Shown here one piece after another: positions 1 to 11,699 of a stretch of 64,000 nucleotides of DNA. A program made the translations under genes and the position numbers. The stretch spans positions 175,450,907 through 175,514,906 of the forward strand of contig OY755038.1 of the NCBI GenBank assembly GCA_963576565.1, given 5' to 3'. This DNA is from Aspidapion aeneum (taxonomy: Eukaryota > Arthropoda > Insecta > Coleoptera > Brentidae). The notes beneath the pieces were generated by a model. That model saw only the letters and a list, made by a program, of their open reading frames with translations, was not told where the DNA came from and ran no database searches. Each line of letters starts with the position of its first letter. Position 1 is the stretch's first letter.

Positions 1-229
1 CCTCCTTTGTTAATAATATAATAATATAATATAAAAACAAACTTAAAATGAACTAATTATAATTATTCCTGAAATCTTAAGAGTTTGCTAACAACGCGTA
101 TCGATCGTGTTGTATAAGAATCATTATTATTATCGCACAATATTTTCATTATTATTAAGTTTGAGACAAATCGGTTTAAAAATAAAGAAATCCGCCATTG
201 TTGTAATAAAAAACTTAAATTAAAGTGTT

Positions 230-1306
230 CCCAGCAAACATCGACCTGCTGGTACTATACTAATATTGTACTTTAACTGCTGGCAACGATGTGCATTATT
301 TTTATTATTTTGCAGTGAAAAAAATGCAATATTTTAGTACTTTATTTTTAGTACAACGAAAAGTAATACTTTATTTATGAAAAATACCAAGTGCAGTCAG
401 GGTTAATGGCAAAAAAGCATTTTAAAAGTATATTTTAACAGTTGCTTTTAGAGCACTTTATTTTAGTACAAAAAAACTAAATATTTTACTGTGAAAATAA
501 AATATTTACAAAAAAACATTTTAATAACATTTTGAAGAAGGTACTCTTAAAGTACATTTAATTTTTTAATAAAAGTTTAAAAGTTTTGCTGCAAAATTAA
601 TATAAAAGTGAAAAAACATTTCAAAAGTATTTTTAAATGGTTGCTTTTAAAGCACTTTATTTTAGTACAAAAAAATTAAATATTTTACTGTGAAAATAAA
701 GTATTTACAAAAAAACGTGTTTGCTGGCCTGGCCGCTAGATGGCAAACACTAGTCAACATTTTACAGGTACACTGAAGAATGTCAAGCTTAAGAATGTGA
801 ATAATTTTATTTATTTTTAAATTGGTGTGAAATGTTCTATAATCTTTGGAAATATCCTCATCTGATATGAAAAGGAATATTAAAGATCATTATACAAGAT
901 CAAATAATTCTTTCCGTAAATATGAGACGTGAGTAGCACGTAATGTCCTTACAATATTTACAACAAATGTAGTTTTTTTGTACTAAAAAAATTAATAAAA
1001 TACATTGCTTTAAAACTACAGGTTTTTTTTAAAGTTTAAAAAAATCAGTTTTTTTTTGTACTAAAAATATAAAGAAAATACATTATTTTAAAAGTACATG
1101 CTTTTGTGTACAAAAAAGTTTAAAAAAATGCATTGCTTTAAAAGTACAGTGTTTTTTGTATTAAAATATATACTTGCTGGCCTGATGCCGGCCGTTGTTC
1201 CAAATCAATACAAATTAAGTACTTCCTACTTAGTACTTTGCCGTTATGGCGTGCAGCGAAAGCCAGTACTTAAAAAGTACTTTTTTTGTAACCCATGTTT
1301 GCTGGG
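230..1306. mobile_element. AT-rich TIR element (uncertain class)
   Basis: A perfect 12-bp inverted repeat, cccagcaaacat at 230-241 and atgtttgctggg at 1295-1306, bounds an AT-rich block without a plausible gene. Inside, about 120 bp is repeated directly with a period near 199 bp (412-532 and 610-720; shared segments include the stretch around agcactttattttagtac). The segment 960-1160 carries related poly-T/gtactaaaa units in the other orientation, so the block is partly palindromic. A second internal tgtttgctgg at about 717-726 could be an alternative right end. No target duplication could be assigned, so the superfamily is unknown. Confidence 0.4.
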
Positions 1307-1490
1307 TTACCAGGTAACCAACCACTACACCTACCAAATTTCAGCACTCGACTTAATGGATTTAACTTTACTTAACAAAACCAAATTTCAAGAAAATTGC
1401 GTAAAGGATTTTTTAAAGATATTTTTGTATAAATCTATTTTGTTTTTCATCTGCACATTTTATCGAAAAAAGTTTTTTTAGTCCAGCGCT

Positions 1491-1542
1491 GAGTTGGCTC
1501 GGCGCCCAGTTGGCGTCGTCGAGTTGGCCCGGCGCCCAGTTG
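1491..1542. repeat. GC-rich 22-bp direct repeat pair
   Basis: Two 22-bp copies of gagttggcycggcgcccagttg lie 30 bp apart (1491-1512 and 1521-1542) and differ at one base. They form a small GC-rich island in otherwise AT-rich DNA. No function is evident. Confidence 0.6.
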
Positions 1543-1559
1543 TCCTAGAACGCTTTTCA

Positions 1560-2055
1560 ACAATGAGAATATTATTCACCCACTCTGTAGGTTCTTCAAC
1601 TTAGAAATGATACGTCTACACTCGTGTAGGGCATCCTTTAGCCTCGATTTTAAAGCATCTGGGCCCGGCACATTTATCAACTGTCAGTTACAGATTCGAA
1701 GGCCACTTGCTGCCGCTGTTGCCAATTGATTGTTCCCAAGAAAAAGTAGCAGAGTTTGTTTTTTAAGTTTTAATTATGTTTCCGAAAATATGATTACGAA
1801 AAACTGTTACAACGTGACGTGTAAGATCGTACCTAAGGGGGGATCAATCTCCCCCGAAATTTTTAGGAATAAAAAATAATCAAACATTTAGTAGTGATAA
1901 GTAGTAGAGATATGGATTATTCGCATTTTTTATGGTAGAATTGATTCTGATTTTTTAGATTTTTACTTATAATATACTCAAACCAAAGTTTGGTTAGTCT
2001 ATTTTTAAAAAAATCTAAATCTTAAACGTATTTTTTTTATACTTAAATGCATGCA
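1560..2055. other. Non-coding stretch, nothing recognised
   Basis: About 500 bp of AT-rich sequence without a convincing reading frame, terminal repeats or tandem structure that I can identify. Confidence 0.4.
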
Positions 2056-2059
2056 AAGT

Positions 2060-2745
2060 GAGTGGAAAAATATATCTTTCTCGAATGGCTTTTTGTTTAA
2101 AGAAATCTTTTTCAAATCGCATTTTATTTAAATGGCGTTTTGTTCGAAAACTTAGCTCTTCTGTCCTCTTTCTGGCAGATCGAAATCGGTGTTACCCTAA
2201 CCTTTGTCAATTGATCGCAAACTTATCCCAACCTGTTAACTCAACCCTGGTCATTAATTTGATCGTAAACATCCCCTAACCGATCAATTGAGGATATTTT
2301 TTTTGGTGGAAAAGGTGTGTCTGCACAGGGTAGGATAGGATACGACGCACGAAACATCGAAACATCAAATGTCAAAAGTACGAAATTTCGAAATTATAAA
2401 ATGTCGAATTGCAAAATGTCGAAAGTTTAAAATGTAGAAATTATATTTAGTGTTGATGTTTCGTCCGTCATCCCAATTGACAAAGGTTAGGTTTACAGAC
2501 AGGTTTGGAGTAGGTTTGCAATCACTTGACAAATGTTAGGGTAACATTTTTCAATTCAAGTCTTTCCTTCAAGGAAAATGTTTTGAAACAAATATTTTTT
2601 GAACAAAATGCTATTGAACACCATGCTTTCAAACAAAATGTGATTCGAAAAAGATGTTTTCGAAAAAAGTGCCATTCGAGAAAGATGCCATTCGAACAAA
2701 ATGCCATTCGAAAACTATATTTTTAAACAAAATGCTTTGCAATTT
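2060..2745. mobile_element. Degenerate foldback element
   Basis: The outer arms hold ttcgaa-rich short repeats in opposite orientation (about 2080-2150 and 2560-2735). The inner arms carry a motif family read as gaaatcggtgttaccctaac at about 2179 and, inverted, around 2526-2545. The same inner motif recurs at about 6760-6890 and 11110-11260, which makes this an old copy of a dispersed palindromic family. Short reading frames on both strands are by-products of the repeats. About 2365-2435 contains a diverged 16-bp repeat of the aaaatgtcgaa type. Confidence 0.5.
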
Positions 2746-2749
2746 TCAA

Positions 2750-3150
2750 ACAGGTTACATCGACCTATTACAACACCCTGTGAACGTTCTGGCACGTCCC
2801 CTACGACATTCCAAGAATGTTCTTTAAAAGTTCTTTAAGCATGTCCAGGGGAGGTTCTCAATTGTCAATTCCCAAGACATTTCCGGACCGGATAGTAGAA
2901 CCTAATAAGTTAAGAAGACCACGCGGCAGATCATCGACCTATTTTTATGAAAGAAAATGTAATTTTCTATAAGCTTTATTCGTTATGAGTTTCTTACTTT
3001 GACCACTTTTGTCCCCCTCTCCACCCTAGATGTAGGTTGTAGTTGACAATGTGGCAAACAAGTAAAACTACATTCCAATAGCAACAAAAATCTATCTATC
3101 TGTCGGGAAATCCCATATAGGGGGAAGGTATAACCTATGACGACCTTCGG
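2750..3150. other. Non-coding stretch, nothing recognised
   Basis: Intermediate-GC, AT-rich sequence without a supported gene or a clear repeat boundary. Confidence 0.35.
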
Positions 3151-3159
3151 TCTAATCAT

Positions 3160-3760
3160 TTAAAAGAAAATTTTATTGTCTATAACGTAGTATAATTAAA
3201 ATTTATACACCGTTAGAAATAATTATAAATGATACATTGCTAAAAAAGAAATTTGGTCTTCCTAATAAAGTGTAATATCAGTGTTTTCTAGCAGCACTTA
3301 GTTTTTATGACAATTGCAAAATTTCAAAATTAAAAAGATTTTTTTGCAACGCTAATGAAATGTTATCCGTAATATTGACCAAATTATGTTATACTTTATC
3401 TGAAAATAAATTTTTTTTTGAAAGAGCTTTTTTGTTGAAAATTGAATGAAAATGTAAAAAATCAATAGATTTTTTGAGGATTTCTGTAAATCGCCCACAT
3501 TGATGGATGCCACTGGCTCGTTAGGAGTGAAATTGTCTCTATTTGATTATCAATTGTTGGAACGCAAATTTAATTTTCCTAATAAATTATTAAATACATT
3601 TCAGAAAATTGTAAAAACAAAAAATATTTGTAGTGATTTTTAAAAAAGTTCTTAGTTTACGGACGCCAATGAAGTATTACCCACAATCTGCACTGAGAGA
3701 TATATGATTTAAATCAATATTTTGTTGTAAATTATATACTATAGTTTTAGATGTACCGTA
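3160..3760 (+). repeat. Dispersed satellite-like repeat S, copy 1
   Basis: This stretch shares ordered motifs with 55060-55790: gatttctgtaaatc, acggacgccaatgaa-like segments, and aatattgaccaaattatgtt with variants. Within each copy the motifs recur about every 170-200 bp, so the family looks like a short degenerate tandem array found at both ends of the window in the same orientation. It does not code. Confidence 0.45.
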
Positions 3761-4019
3761 AGAAGGCTTAGCTAATCCATCATTGTTGTTTTATGTGAGC
3801 AACAAGGACTTAATCGCGATTAAGTGACTAATCCAAGAAATGTGCTTACGGTGCATCTAGGGTTTAGTGTCCAACAAGATTAGTTAAATTTAAAAATGTT
3901 AGTTGCTTTGTTTTGAATAAAATGTGCAAACAATCGTTTTGAAGATGTTTAAGGATTCGTATCTTTGTAACAGTATAGTACCCAGGTAGCTTCAATATAT
4001 CTTGTTTGTTGAGTCTCGA

Positions 4020-4137
4020 AGGGCCGGTTTCTCAATAGAGGGTTAGCCCTGACCCGTGGGTTAAAATGCCAAAAAAAAGACAGCTATTAAAGATAACCCA
4101 CGGGTCAGGGGTAATCCTCTATTAAGAAACCGGCCCC
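4020..4137. mobile_element. Short palindromic MITE
   Basis: About 118 bp, almost entirely palindromic. The left arm begins gggccggtttctcaatagag and contains gacccgtgggtta; the right arm is the inverse, taacccacgggtc through ctctattaagaaaccggccc. The two arms are separated by a short A-rich loop. No clear target duplication is visible, so the superfamily cannot be assigned. Confidence 0.6.
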
Positions 4138-4479
4138 TAATGTTCTCTGCATATTTCGTCAAAAATAAGTTTTTTCTTGTCTTGGATTTACATTTTAAAA
4201 ATCTATATTTAAAAAAAAAATTATTGTTATTATTATATCACTCAAATCAAACCTATTGTCGTTGGTGGCCTTGTTTCGCAGGTGGACCGATTATTAATTA
4301 TAATAATATATAATAATAGGGGGAATAGTGTTAATTTTAATAGATTATTATTTTTCAAGCAAATTAATAAGATTCACGCATGTCGCCGTAAGTTGTATTG
4401 TGTTAAATCAGATTAAAATTATGCCAATGCCTTATTTGAATTCTACATTGCATTGTATCGTATTTATCCTTAGAAAGTT

Positions 4480-5510
4480 GATGCAATGTTGTCAAGATTT
4501 AAGGTTAAATTCTGGCATGTCAAATTGTGTCAGATTTTTTCAAATTGTGAAGAATCGCCCCCAATATTTGAAATTATTTGACTTTTCCATAAACCCGGTA
4601 AAACTATAACGGTGGCAACAGCGTGGAGCAAATTCTGTAGCGACCCTTTCACGCACCTTCCACGACATGAACTTAGTGCCTCTTTGTTAATTTTGCCGTG
4701 AAAAACAAAGAAGGAAAGTAAAATTAGCTGACCTCATAAAGAAAACGAATAGAAATTACAAATCTGAAAAAATTTGGCGATATTTGAAATGTCAATTTCT
4801 AGTGAGAGTGTGAATTTATTTCCAATTTTTAAATTAAAAATTTACAACGACTAAGGTATTTTTGCTAAAAAAAAAAAATATATCGTGATGCTGCATCCAA
4901 CAAAAAGTGGAAAATTGCCTTGTAGGTAAGTTTTTAAGTTTAAAAAGTGCCTTTTAAACGAGAAATCTTAACCGCCAAATTGGGGGCAATTCTTTACATT
5001 TCAAAAAATCTGCCGAAATTTGAAAAAATGTGACATAATCTGGCGCTTAAGATTTCTCGTTTAAAAGGCAATTTTTATACTTAAAAACTTACCTAAAAGG
5101 CCATTTCCTACTTTTTGATAGCTGCGGCTTCACGATATAATATTTGTTTTTAATTAAAAACCCGTAATTTGTTGAAAATTTTTAATTTAAAAATTGTAAA
5201 TAAATTCAAAGCAGAAGACCATTAACCACACAAACTGAAATGTCAGATTTCGTCACATTTCGTCACATTTCTTTCAAATTTATGAGTGCTATTCATTTTC
5301 TTTATGAGGTCAGCTAAGTTTACTTTCTTTCTTTGTTTTTCACGGTAAAATTAACAAAGAGGGACTAACTGCATGTCGTGGAAGGGTCGCTACAAAATTA
5401 GCTCTACGCTGTTGCCACCGTTATATTTGAACGGATTTTTAAGGGAATGTCAAATTATTTCTTTAAAATCTGCCAGAAAAATCTGACTAAGTGAGGATCC
5501 TGGTCAAATT
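4480..5510. mobile_element. Long foldback (inverted-repeat) element, about 1 kb
   Basis: Arms of roughly 450 bp face each other. The left arm reads tataacggtggcaacagcg (from about 4607), the Thr/Phe-free non-coding block with tgacctcataaagaaaacga, and inner cgagaaatcttaa. The right arm mirrors these as ttaagatttctcg, tctttatgaggtcagct and cgctgttgccaccgttata. The inner centre lies near 4990-5035. Outer motifs such as tgtcaaattatttc extend the pairing to about 5510. The 93-residue frame at 4328-4609 overlaps the left arm and is not a credible gene. Confidence 0.6.
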
Positions 5511-5523
5511 ATTGAAGTGGTGA

Positions 5524-6300
5524 TTATTTTTTTACTTTCGTTATCAAAGCTAGGCACGTATATAGTTTTTTATTCTGGGGGGTCCTCCCATATAGAAACT
5601 GCTGTTCTTCAGTGACGGCCCATGACACAGCCTTCGTAAACCAGAGAGAAAATAATAAATTGTCTCTGTCGTAAACTAACACGAAGGCTGCGTCCATAAG
5701 GTTTTGGATCGGGTAATTAGAAATACTAGGGTCACTGCATCCTGGAAGCCTAGCGTCTCCCAGGGGTATCGACACGAGTGTCAAAACCGTACTCAAAATT
5801 CCATAGACGTTCGTGAAAAATACTCATTTTTATACATTCTGAGAAAAGAAAAATGTTTTAATAAAACTTAAAAAGAACTCGTTTTTATACAGCTTAAGAA
5901 ATAAAAAATATGTTCCTTGAGTTTTTGGGTTATGAATATTTATTGTAGGTATTATTGTTAAAAATCATTTTCATTTAAATATTATTTCTGTTTTTGTATA
6001 AAAATAATACGTAATAAATAAACAAACAGGACAGAAATACATTTCTATGTTAAAAGTTTATTAATAGTATATAATATATCAAGGGATAAAATGAAACTTT
6101 TATCACGATGTTTATACGCTATTTTTCGCACTGTTTGATTTATTTTCCAAGGTTTTTTCCCATTTTTTTGGGTATTTTTGGTATTGTGGTTTTTTTTAGT
6201 ACCTTTTTATTCCGAATTTTACATTTTATCAAAATACAAAAAATGCCCAAATACAGTTCAAGTTTTCGTAAGGTTCGGCTTAATTATTTATAATTTTATA
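5524..6300. other. Non-coding, shares a motif with 10.7-11.4 kb
   Basis: A minus-strand frame at 5524-5796 begins with a segment translating as GDARLPGCSDP. A near-identical peptide segment, GNARLSGCSDP, is encoded on the plus strand near 11355-11390, inside an inverted repeat. The DNA around cctgggagacg at 5755-5770 and 10760 is the same family. I therefore read it as transposon DNA, not a gene. The rest to 6300 is AT-rich and featureless. Confidence 0.4.
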
Positions 6301-6329
6301 GTACATTTCATATAAATATCGTAATATTA

Positions 6330-7700
6330 TTGTTCGAAAGCATAAACTTCGAAAATCATTTTCTTCAAACCAAAAATTGTTTTAAAACATATTCTTCGAA
6401 CAAAAGATTGTTCGAAAACGTTTTCTACAAACAGAAATTTTTCGAAATCATTTTCTTCGAACAGAAATGTGTTCGAAAACATTTTCTTTAAACGGAAATT
6501 TGTTCAAAAATATTTTTTTAAAATGAAAATATGTTCAAAAACATTTTTTCGAAACAAAATATTTGACCTGGCTTGCCAAACTTAACACAACTCATATAGT
6601 TCGACTAATGGGGTTTTTTTCTAACAATTTTTGGAAACAAAAACTTCCCTGACTTCTTTCCCGGGATCCTAGAGGGTGTGAAACCAAACCGAACCAACCG
6701 AGACCTATTGTCGAAAAATGATTTCCCTAAATTAGCTTTCCGGTCCTCATTTTGGAAGGTTGAAATCGGTGTTACTCAAACCTTTCTTAATTGAGCACAT
6801 CAGGAGGTATCTGGACCGGTTCGGATACGTTTGCGATCAATTGACAAAGTTTAGGAAAATACCAATTTCGACCTACCAAAAGGAGGAAAGTAGACAAATT
6901 TCAAACAAGTTTCATGGCTAATCGGGCAAAAAGGAGTTTTTTGTTTCCCTTATATTTTTCCATGGGTAGCTTGAAAGCTTAACCTCACGGGGGTCCAAGA
7001 TCTAATGGACACCTAATAAGTGTTGACAGTTAACCGTTTCGTCCTTATGGGAGTATCTCGGTAGATGGCGCCTCTTGCTATAGTTCGCTCACTAATTACG
7101 TTTAATTAGAGACAAAACCGTCTGATTAACTTCGCAAGATTTGTCACTTGACCAGCAGTGTTCTGAGGAGTCCCATAAGGACGAAACGGTTAACTGTCAA
7201 CACTTATTAGGTGTCCATTAGATCTTGGACCCCCGTGAGGTTAAGCTTTCAAGCTACCCACGGAAAAATATAAGGGAAACAAAAAACTCCTTTTTGCCCG
7301 ATTAGCCATGAAACTTGTTTGATTTTTAAATTCACGGGTATGAAATTTCACGTTTGTTAGACAAATTTTCAGAATGTTTACGATCCCGGGAAAGAAGTCA
7401 GGGTTTTTTTGAAAAAATATGTTAAAAAGACCTTGCCGTAGTTAAACTATATGAATTGTGTTAGGTTTGGAAATCCAGGTCTAGAGCGTCTTTTATCGAA
7501 AAACTTGGTTTCGAAGAAAATGATTTCTATTCGAAGAAAATGTTTTTGAACAACTATTACTTACGAACAAATTTCCGTTCAAAGAATTGGTGTTCGAATA
7601 AATTTCTGTTTAAAAAAAATGTTTTCGAACAAATTTCCATTAGAAGAAATTGTTTTCATAAAAATTTCCGTTCGAAGAAAATGTTTTCGAACAAAGTTCT
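6330..7700. mobile_element. Long foldback element with 150-bp near-perfect inner stem
   Basis: Inner arms 6900-7052 and 7171-7325 are inverse copies with about one mismatch seen by eye, around an unpaired centre of about 118 bp. Pairing is lost for some distance and resumes with cttctttcccgggatc (about 6653) against gatcccgggaaagaag (7381). The outermost arms, 6330-6560 and 7500-7700, are arrays of an about 31-bp unit of the type aaaacattttcttcgaacag in opposite orientation. The left arm includes a copy of the gaaatcggtgtta palindrome (about 6735-6895), which has no partner on the right and so was probably inserted later. Confidence 0.65.
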
Positions 7701-7864
7701 GCGACCCGTCGTCTTGCTACCTTGAGTTTTTATTGGATGTTGATTTTTTAAAAACTTTTCTATGAGTGTGTGTGTGTACCTGTGTGTCTCTTAATTCTAC
7801 TTTGTTTTGCAATCATTACAGTGTAGCTACTTTCGATCTTTGTTTGAACCTTTTGTTTTTCAAT

Positions 7865-7928
7865 CTTTTGTATTTTCGACCTTTTGTACTTTCGAACTTT
7901 TGTATTTTTGACTTTTTGTATTTTCGAC
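7865..7928 (+). repeat. 16-bp tandem repeat, four copies
   Basis: Four consecutive copies of cttttgtattttcgac with one to two substitutions each. It explains the overlapping low-complexity frames seen on both strands here. Confidence 0.75.
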
Positions 7929-8266
7929 CTTTTCTTCGCTGCCCGCTTTTTTTTGAACAATAATAAAAATAATAGTAGGTATATTATAAACCTGGGGCGT
8001 GCAGTGTTTACTTTTAATACCATGGCGGGAATTTTCATGCTTGACCGGAAGAAGGGCTATAATTTGCTAAGTGACTAAAAGGGACTTTAATGCCAAGGTT
8101 TATTTTTATATACTAAAAATAATAATAATCATCATAAACTAAATAAATAGGTATTAAACCACTTACCGTACTGTAGTTTTAGCATGTCAAGTATATAAAA
8201 AAACAGTGGGCAGTGATAGTTGTCATGGCATTACATTAAACAAAAGTCAGTCAGATGCTAACAAAC

Positions 8267-8320
8267 TAAGGTCACTCATCGTCAAGCAAGGTAAAGCTTG
8301 CTTGACGATGAGTGACCTTA
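8267..8320. repeat. Perfect 24-bp inverted repeat (hairpin)
   Basis: taaggtcactcatcgtcaag and its exact inverse form a 24-bp stem (8267-8290 with 8297-8320) around a 6-nt loop, gtaaag. No T-run follows and there is no evidence of a microRNA-type imperfect stem, so it is most simply a residue of a palindromic element. Confidence 0.8.
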
Positions 8321-8329
8321 TAAGAAACA

Positions 8330-10735
8330 ATGTTGTAGCGTTTTTTACACGGCTAACATAGCTACGGTAGCTGTTCGCCGGAGAGCACTGTGGGATTTGA
8401 ATAAAGTGGTACAAAAATTAACATAGAAGATAATTGAAAATATGAATTATTTACTTTAACGAAAATGTTGAGCGCCACCCAATTTTATGTATATAAATAT
8501 CTCGGGAACTAAAGATCATATCTGGTAAAATTAGGAAACCCAGTATTATTTAATTTGATTGGATGGTCATTATGTTCTCGAGATTATTGTAATCTGGTGA
8601 TATTTAATTAACCGAAGTCAGTTAAATATCTCCAGAACCAAAATATATTAAATACTGACGGTGTAGGTAGGTAATGGATATTTTATAAATTAAAATAAAT
8701 GTGATTATATGACAATTTCTAAATTTATTGTCTAAAACCTAAAAAGATTTTACAAAAGTAACAATAGTTTATTCTAGTCTTTCCCTAAGTTTTAACCTAG
8801 AAAATAACAAAAAAAATTAAATCTAAGATGATTTTGACGTGTTATCATCACCGCAATTTACGTAACGCAAGCAGAGGCAACCTGTAAAAATTCATGAATT
8901 TTAAGTAGGCGCAGCGCAGATTTTAAACCGTATTTTTTATCAAAATCATCTCTAAAAAAAATAGAGATTCTATAAAATAATAGCGAAAATTTACACATCT
9001 GTGCGTGACTTATTTCTTTATAAAAACCTGCAAAACCATAACTTCTTCAAGCTCCATGTAGTGGAAGTAGCTGTATTTCTGCCGCGTACTGGTGACAGAA
9101 GTAATCTGGTCATGCAATGACCCGTTTCATAATGACGTAACTTTTGACTACGAGGTTTTACTCTAAACTTTGACTTCTATCTGGCAAGACAAACATTGAC
9201 TCTTGACACGTATCTTGTGACTAAGCTTTGACTCGTACCTGGCACCCTCAACCTTGAGGGTAACTCCTAAAGATAAGCTCTCCACATAGTTTTAATATCG
9301 AGGAAGTTGTTGGGAAAATAAATCGCTTTCTGGCAGCAACAGGTAAAATTGATTTTGCAACACAGCAACCAAGACAGCAACACCGCTGCGCTCATTGATA
9401 CCAAGATAGCATAATTTCAGATAATCCTTCACTCAACACAAAAACAGAATATGGTTTTAACTAAATACAGCTCATCAGAACTTTCAATGGAAATCACTTA
9501 AATGTGAGCTGTGAGAAAATCTGCCGGTGGCGATTTGAAAATCACACATATAGTTGGCCGATATTTCCCACACTCAAACCTTTGTCTCCGTGCAGCAAGT
9601 TTGCCCCCAGATCTCCAAACTCAGGAGCAAAAAATGTCCTCGCATTTGTTCGATGTAGATGCACCATGTATTTTCTCGATATTTGAAAACCGTGACCAGT
9701 GGCTCCTAACAAGTTTTATTATTTTAAATTAAATTTTGCCAGTGACCGTCAAAAGGTTTTGCACATTTAATGATCATGATGAAATGTTGCAGATTAAATT
9801 TAATGAATTATATAAGACATCTCGTCTTTACTACTATAAAAAAAATATACAAATTATTATAAAATTATTTATGATAATAAAATGTTTTTAAATAAAATTT
9901 AATGTACTAAAAATAATCGAATGTAGCATTTTTAAGAAAATAAGGGCTGGGAAATAAAAATGCTACAATGTGGAAAAAATATTATTTATTTCATAACAAA
10001 CTAATTAAGTTTAGTCGAGAAAAAGTTCGAATTACATTTCTCGAAGATGAAAAATAAAGCATATTCTTACTTTGAGATGGGCATGGAAATGATGCAATAA
10101 ACAGAATTTCGAAAATTTCACAGTTTCCTGGTTTACAGCCTGGAGAAGTCTAGAAAGTTAAATGCTTCGTTTATATGGAAGCAATATTCTATGCCTAAGG
10201 ACACAATAACGATCAAAACGAACCAAGCCATCGGCAAAGTACAGTAAGCTTACGGCAAGCTGGAACAAAATAATCGGTATCGTGTATATATTCCTTTTTG
10301 TTTTTTGTATTATGATAAAATAAAATAATCCAAAAACCTATATTTTGCCTTTATGGTTTTAAAGAAATTACTTTCAATCACTGGGGACACGAAATACTAC
10401 CTTAGCCCATGAAAAAAAGGGATTAAACGTACACCTTTATTCCGTAGAGAGCATAAAAAATTTATTAAATGATACAAAACCCAACATAATAGTTGTCTAT
10501 ATTTTAGAATATATATAAAACATGCAAACTATATTTTTGGTTTCCTTCGCTGTGTGGGTCCTAACACAGGGTCCTAATAAATTTGAAATCATAAAAAACT
10601 TAGTTTTTTTAGGTTTATTTATTTGGACAGTAAAATTTATATACCGGATGTGACGGACAGTTCTTTAGGTAACATTTGTAAACCATTTAATTTTTTTAAA
10701 CATAAAAAAGCTACGTTCCTGACAGTGTCAGATTT
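8330..10735. other. 2.4-kb AT-rich stretch, no gene supported
   Basis: I see no convincing coding region. Two overlapping frames at 9504-9732 are short and mutually exclusive. The sequence around 8880-9280 (for example acttttgacta and ctttgactcgtac) has loose internal repetition of ttgactc-type words, but no clean period. Confidence 0.35.
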
Positions 10736-10739
10736 GCGG

Positions 10740-11400
10740 TTTTCGTAAATGAGGTGTGTCGCTACCCCTGGGAGACGTGAGCAGCTAGTTCACAACTTGC
10801 ATTCCGTTTGCTATTGGTCGAAATAGTCAGATGACTTTTTGATGTTGAACGTTGCCGTTTAAGACTATTATTATATTATATTAAGAGATGGTGCCACCAG
10901 TCAAGCATTTAACAAACTTTATGTTTACAGCTTTCGGCGTAAAATACGAATATATACTAGTTGTAAGTGACTAAAAAGTGTAGTGGTTTGTGCAGTACAT
11001 ACCTATTGAATTTAACTAAATCTATGCATATGCCGATGAGTTTTTTTTTTATTGTTTTTTAAAAACATATTATATTTTTTTTTAATTAGCTTCCCTATCC
11101 TGTTTTCCTGTCGAAATCGGTGTTAACCTAACCCTGATAAATTATTCGACAACGTATCCTAACCTGTCCAGACACGTCCCGGTTAGGATACGTTTCCCAC
11201 CAATTGACCACGGTTAGGTTTTGTTTCAGTTTGGTTTAACACCGATTTCAACCTCCCAAAACGAGGACAGGAGAGTTTTAATTTTAAAAATCCCGCCTGA
11301 CTATGTCAACCAATAGCAAATAGAATGCAAGTTGTGAACTATCCGCTCGTTGGGAAACGCCAGGCTTTCAGGATGCAGTGACCCTAAGAATATTTGCTAC
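10740..11400. mobile_element. Inverted-repeat element containing a palindromic MITE
   Basis: Outer arms are inverse copies: gttcacaacttgcattc near 10790-10806 matches gaatgcaagttgtgaac near 11323-11339, with flanking ctattggt/accaatag. Within lies a palindrome of about 185 bp (11088-11275) with ends tcctgttttcctgtcgaaat and the inverse gatttcaacctcccaaaacg. Its core cggtgttaacctaacc faces ggttaggtt. It is the best-preserved copy of the family also seen near 2.1-2.6 and 6.7-6.9 kb. Confidence 0.55.
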
Positions 11401-11699
11401 AGTCGCCACCTGACGAAAATAAGTCGAAGGCGGAATTTTTCAGGGGTGCCACGACCACGTGGTCACATTGTGCAAGGAAAACTTAAGTTTGCGACACGCT
11501 CCCTAGAGGGAGCTGCACATATAGGCAGACAACTGCGTACAGCCGACCTGAAAATAGATTTCAAAATATGAATAAAATGAACCGGACCCAAGAAAAAAAC
11601 CCTTAAAACATAAATTTCAAACTTTCTATAAATTCGTATAATTAAAAATAATGTTTGTATAATTATGTAAAATTTCTTGTGTGCCTAATATTATAGATT

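Noticed and set aside
5524..5796. 90-codon minus-strand frame as a host gene
   Set aside because: Its start shares a DNA repeat with 11.35 kb and part of it is internally palindromic, consistent with transposon DNA.
7760..8078. Overlapping frames on both strands
   Set aside because: Produced by a 16-bp tandem repeat and a short TGTG tract.
9504..9732. Two overlapping small frames
   Set aside because: They use the same DNA in two frames with no motif, start context or conservation evidence.
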